Positions 21,259-25,000 of a stretch of DNA of 25,000 bases are shown one piece after another. Origin of the DNA: Neocallimastix lanati (nom. inval.) (lineage: Eukaryota > Neocallimastigomycota > Neocallimastigomycetes > Neocallimastigales > Neocallimastigaceae). The stretch spans positions 427,501 through 452,500 of the forward strand of contig JACVTC010000113.1 of assembly GCA_016946835.1 (NCBI GenBank). Reading direction: 5' to 3'. A program made the translations under genes and the position numbers. Under the pieces are notes generated by a model. The model had not been told where the DNA came from and did no database searches. It was given only the letters and a program-made list of their open reading frames with translations. Each line of letters begins with the position of its first letter. Positions within the stretch are counted from its first letter, which is position 1.

Positions 21259-21306
21259 AATATATATATATATATTTTTTAAACATATATTATTAAAATA
21301 TGAAAA

Positions 21307-21363
<57 letters not shown>

Positions 21364-21902
21364 ATCAAAAATTATAAAATATCAAAAAATTAAAATATAA
21401 AATATATAAAATATAAAATATTAAAAAATTAGAATATAAAAAAATTAGAGTATAAAAAAAAAATTAAAAATATAAAAAATAAAAAATAAAAAATAAAAAA
21501 AAAAAAAAAAAAAGAAAAAAGAAAAAAAAAGTCCTCATAAATTTAATATCCAAAAAAAAATCAAACTTTTTTTTTTTTTTTTTTTTTATTAATTTCTATC
21601 ATCCTTAGTTTATAAATATATATATAATAATAATTAAAATAATAAAATAATTAAAATAATAAAATAATTAAAATAATAAAATAATTAAAATAATAAAATA
21701 ATTAAAATAAAAAATAATTAAATTAAAATGATTAAAATAATTAAAATAAAAAGTAAAGTAAATAAAATTTTAATAAAATTTTAAAAAATAAAAAAGTTTT
21801 ATTTTTTTTAATAGTAATGGTGTTTTGAAATTATATAATAAATAAATAAATAAATATTAATATAATAAATAAATAAATAAATATTAATATTAAAAATAAG
21901 AA

Positions 21903-21937
<35 letters not shown>

Positions 21938-21960
21938 CATTTTTTTTTATTATCAAGTTA
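21259..21960. other. 3' flank of the giant gene, no gene seen
   Basis: After the stop codon come A/T runs, an AAAAT-type region (21360-21520) and a T run (21568-21587). A 17-bp array (unit AATTAAAATAATAAAAT, about four to five copies at 21628-21712) and AAAT/ATT microsatellites (21838-21938) follow. No terminator or polyadenylation signal can be singled out, because AATAAA-like words are everywhere. Confidence 0.7.
21311..21361 (+). repeat. 51-nt genomic poly(A) tract, 52 bp after the stop codon
   Basis: Fifty-one uninterrupted A residues, the longest homopolymer in the window, preceded by TATATA and AAACATATATT sequence. It would lie in or just after the 3' UTR. The gene has an intron, so the tract does not mark a retrocopy. 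Sequencing or assembly length error is likely in such a run. Confidence 0.95.
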
Positions 21961-21980
21961 TCTCCAAAAAAAAAAAAAGT

Positions 21981-22035
21981 TTTTCCCCTCTCCTCCCCTT
22001 AAATTACTGAATTGAATTTTTTTTTTTTTTTGAGG
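21981..22035. promoter_or_regulatory. Pyrimidine pocket with two CCCCT motifs
   Basis: TTTTTCCCCTCTCCTCCCCT carries CCCCT at 21985-21989 and 21995-21999, and GAGGTTCAC follows at about 22033. CCCCT/AGGGG is the core of the yeast stress response element; another AGGGG is at 22523-22527. Whether gut fungi use that element is not known to me, and no nearby gene start is secure. Confidence 0.15.
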
Positions 22036-22066
22036 TTCACTTCAATAAAATAAAATAAAATAAAAA

Positions 22067-22098
<32 letters not shown>

Positions 22099-22106
22099 AA
22101 TATCGA

Positions 22107-22271
22107 TCATTTTAGTTGCTTCTCTCTTTCTCTCTTAAAGTCTCTTAAAGTGAGTGAGTTTATTTTTTTTTTTCCATTTTTATTATTATCATTATTATTA
22201 TTATTATTTTTAGATTTAAATGGTGGTGGTGAGTGAATCATGTTTTTACTACTACTACTACTACACAACAT
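22107..22271 (-). CDS. Possible 54-aa small ORF (doubtful)
   Basis: On the minus strand an ATG at 22269-22271 opens 54 codons to a TGA at 22107-22109; an in-frame TAA lies upstream. The peptide has Ser5, HSPPPFKSK, an Asn/Asp run and a charged tail, SLTLRDFKREREKQLK. Base composition is richer than the surrounding A/T runs, and the mix of Ser, Asn and Lys resembles the giant gene's own style. Against it: the AGT and AAT runs are microsatellites, there is no known family, and the + strand carries a rival reading (GTGAGT donor at 22150, TTTTTAG acceptor at 22213, ATG at 22220 opening 34 codons). It could be a first exon, a small gene, or a non-coding pocket. Confidence 0.2.
   Translation of the reverse strand: MLCSSSSSKNMIHSPPPFKSKNNNNNNDNNKNGKKKINSLTLRDFKREREKQLK
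22131..22150 (+). repeat. Perfect 10-bp tandem duplication TCTCTTAAAG
   Basis: Two exact copies lie back to back within the GC-richer pocket, preceded by a TCTCTCTTTC tract. On the minus strand it encodes part of the LTLRDFKRER stretch of the doubtful small ORF. On the + strand its last G is the first base of the possible GTGAGT donor. Confidence 0.9.
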
Positions 22272-22704
22272 CGTGTGAACTACATCCCACCGAAATTTTT
22301 TTTTTTAATTCTTTATTACATTAAATTTTCTATGCTATGATTAATTAAAAAAAAAAAATTTTTTTATTTTTTTTTATTTTATATTATTTTTTTTTATAAT
22401 TTTTATTCTATTTTATTATTTTTTTTTTTTATATTTACTAATCTTTTATATCCATTTTATTTTTTATTTTTTTTATTCTATTTTATTTTTTTACTAAAAA
22501 AAAAAAAAAAAAAAAAAGCACCAGGGGTAATATTATTATTTTATTATTCTCTTCCTGATCAATAGAAAAAAAAAAAAAAAATAAAAAAAATAAAAAAAAT
22601 TAAATTCTTTAAATACATATTAAATTTAATTCATTCAATATAAATTAAATTTTCACAATAATTTCTAATACTATCATTAATAATAATAGTATTCATATTT
22701 TATA

Positions 22705-22860
22705 TTATTTATTATTTATTATTTATTATTCCATTATTTATTATTTATTATTTATTATTTATTATTTATTATTTATTATTTATTATTTATTATTTATTAT
22801 TTATTATTTATTATTCAATTATTTATTATTTATTATTTATTATTTATTATTTATTATTTA
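22705..22860 (+). repeat. TTATTTA heptamer array, interrupted
   Basis: The same heptamer as at 5225 and 5922, broken by CCA (22731) and CAA (about 22815), and passing into TTTA tetramers at its right end. Confidence 0.95.
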
Positions 22861-23343
22861 TTTATTTATTTATTTAATATTATTATAAATAAATAAATAC
22901 TCATGTTATTCAATTATTTATTATTTTACTATAATAAACCATTCTATATATTAACAATAGTATTACATAATACATTATTTAACTAATATTCTACGTTGTA
23001 ACATATAAGTTTAATAATAATTAAATAATAAAATGTATATATTTAATAATATTTTAAATAATATATAATATAAATATATATAATTTTATAAATAATATAT
23101 AAATAAATATATATAATATTATAAATAATATATAATATAAATATATATATATAATAATTAAATAATATATAAATATATAGAGTAGTACTGAATATTATTA
23201 AAAAAAATTTATTATTATTAGTATTATTATTTTTATTATCATATGAAAATTTATAATTTATCCAAAAAAAAAAAAAATCAAAATTTCAAAAAATTCAAAA
23301 AATTCAAAAATCATAATAATTAAAATTGTCTTTAGGTTTAATT

Positions 23344-23534
23344 TTTATTTATTTATTTATTTATTTATTTTTATTTATTTATTTATTTTTATTTATTTAT
23401 TTATTTATTTTTATTTATTTATTTATTTATTTTTATTTATTTATTTATTTATTTTTATTTATTTATTTATTTATTTTTATTTATTTATTTATTTATTTTT
23501 ATTTATTTATTTATTTATTTTTATTTATTTATTT
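23344..23534 (+). repeat. Compound TTTA array with regular TTTTTA interruptions
   Basis: Blocks of three to five TTTA units are separated by a TTTTTA step, giving a higher-order period of roughly 18-22 bp repeated about nine times. The Ile/Tyr/Leu/Phe frame through it is an artefact. Confidence 0.93.
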
Positions 23535-24720
23535 ATATAAATAAAATAATTCCATAAAAGATTTAATAATATGCATTCCTTGTAAAAACTCTTTTTTTTA
23601 GCTAAAGCTAAATATATCTATCTAATATATATATGAAAGTTTTGTTCTTCTAAATCATATATTCAACATTTAATTATGTATTGAAAAATAAAAAATATTG
23701 TAGTTAGTAAGCAACTCTGTTTAATTTATATAGCTCTTTTTCCTTTCATTCATTTTTTTTTTTTTTATTTCTTTTATATAACATTTTTTTAATACTTTTA
23801 TAAATACTTCCTTAAACTGCCTTTTTTTTTTTTTTTTTTTTATCCTATTCTAAAATAATCAATTTTGTGTAATAAATATTTTATAAATGAAATAGAAAAA
23901 AAAAAATGGTCTGATTTATTTTTTTTTTTTTTAAAAAAAAATTCTGATGATGAAGTAAACTTTTATAAAATTTAAAATTCAATGAAAAGTTTAAAAAAAA
24001 AAATTTTTTTTATTATTAATCATTATTTAAAACTTTTTAATGATTATATAGTTATTATATATTTTTATTATATTTATATATTTTTATTTTAAAAATTATT
24101 TATTTATGATTATTAGAATACTGATTATTATTATTCATTAATTTATTATTATAAAAAGCATTTATAGGACATGTTAAAATAATTAAAACAAAATTTATAG
24201 GTCATGTTATAAAATATTCAAAAGTTTCTATTTTTTTTTTATATATATATCTAATAGTCATTGTTTTCTGTATTTTGATCAACTGGTGATTACTAAAATA
24301 TTATTATTTATATTAAAATATATTTATATATATATATTTTATTTTATTTTATTTTATTTTATTTTTCTCTATTTTATTCCATCTGTACTTTAATATTCTA
24401 TTATTTATTGTATTTTATTTTATTTCTTATGATTTATAATTATCAAACTTTTCAATTATTAATGATGGATGATTTTATTTTATTTAGTTTATTGAAGCTT
24501 TTAATAAATAATAAAAATTTTAAAATATAATAAAAAATATAAATTTTTTTATTAAATAATAATTTTAATTAGAATTTATGAAATGATATGATTTTTTTTT
24601 TTATTATATTATTTATTTATTTATTATTTATATTTTTATTTATTTATTTATTTAAATTTATTTATTTATTATTTATTTATTTATTTATTTATATTTATGT
24701 AATTTCATGATTTCATGATT

Positions 24721-24751
<31 letters not shown>

Positions 24752-25000
24752 TTAAAAATTTTTTATTTTATTTTTTATTTATTTTTTATTTTATTATTTT
24801 ATTTTAAATTTTATTTTATTTTATTTTATTTTATTTTATTTTATATATTTGTATTATTTTTACTAAGTTGATTTTTAATATTTTTTTTTTTTTTTTTTTT
24901 TTATTTCTTTACTTTAATATTAATAAAGTTAATTTGCTATTTTAATATATTATTTATTAAGATAGAGAAGTAAAAAAAAAAAAAAAAGAAAGAAATAAAA

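Larger units (their letters stand above)
22311..25000. other. AT-rich intergenic DNA to the window end, no gene seen
   Basis: No coding region is supported. Contents: poly-T/poly-A blocks (22340-22500), a small GC-richer pocket at 22517-22565 (GCACCAGGGGTAAT and TCTTCCTGATCAATAG), heptamer and TTTA arrays, AT dinucleotide stretches (23030-23180), a short inverted repeat TAGCTAAAGCTA (23600), a near-duplicate TTTATAGG[A/T]CATGTTA at 24161 and 24194, and TTTTA pentamer arrays (24340-24365 and 24810-24842). Confidence 0.7.

Noticed and set aside
23326-23544. 72-codon Ile/Tyr/Leu/Phe open frame
   Set aside because: It is a translation of the compound TTTA array with no coding signature.
1-25000. 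tRNA or rRNA genes
   Set aside because: I found no convincing T-loop (GTTCRAnnC) context with a paired acceptor stem, and no rRNA-like GC block. The GGTTCAC near 22035 lacks any cloverleaf around it.

Overview
The window looks like a nuclear chromosome segment from an extremely AT-rich eukaryote, most probably an anaerobic gut fungus (Neocallimastigomycota). The reasons are: intergenic DNA made almost wholly of A/T runs and TTTA/TTATTTA simple repeats; coding DNA full of Asn (AAT) and Gln (CAA) tracts; a GT-AG intron (GTAAGT donor); and a C-terminal domain that reads like the fungal Skt5/Chs4-Nif1-Dsf2 class of Sel1-like-repeat (SLR) proteins. A dictyostelid has similar base and amino-acid bias and cannot be excluded from composition alone, but the fungal-type SLR domain argues against it. 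The phylum is inferred.

Layout. 1-2700: a less biased stretch with short coding-like fragments broken by stops and frameshifts, a pair of dispersed direct repeats, hairpins and a 100-bp island of about 51% GC. 2900-3690: a 40-bp minisatellite (18 copies of its core) with an inverted partial copy at its left edge. 3690-8933: AT-rich sequence with heptamer and pentamer arrays and long homopolymers, and weak promoter-like and splice-like signals only. 8934-21258: one giant gene on the + strand, two exons. 21259-25000: AT-rich 3' flank with a few GC-richer pockets (21960-22045, 22100-22300, 22517-22565), one holding a doubtful 54-codon minus-strand ORF, plus several simple-repeat arrays.

The giant gene encodes 4017 aa once a 271-bp intron (20852-21122) is removed. 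Read as one open frame it would stop one codon after the donor and lose its best Sel1 repeat. Domain order: Met/Asn/Gln-rich N-terminus; Q-P and Asn tracts; Pro-Gln tract; seven copies of a 21-residue repeat (family A); a spacer; fifty tandem copies of a related 21-residue repeat (family B, 3.15 kb); an acidic and Ser-rich region; a UBA-like domain (about aa 3013-3052); poly-Q and poly-N tracts; and a C-terminal SLR domain (about aa 3650-4017). The likeliest role is a very large, mostly disordered scaffold or adaptor that may bind ubiquitin through the UBA and a client (by family analogy a chitin-synthase or morphogenesis/cell-cycle factor) through the SLR domain. That role is inference from family resemblance.

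No rRNA, tRNA, CRISPR array or intact transposon was recognised.
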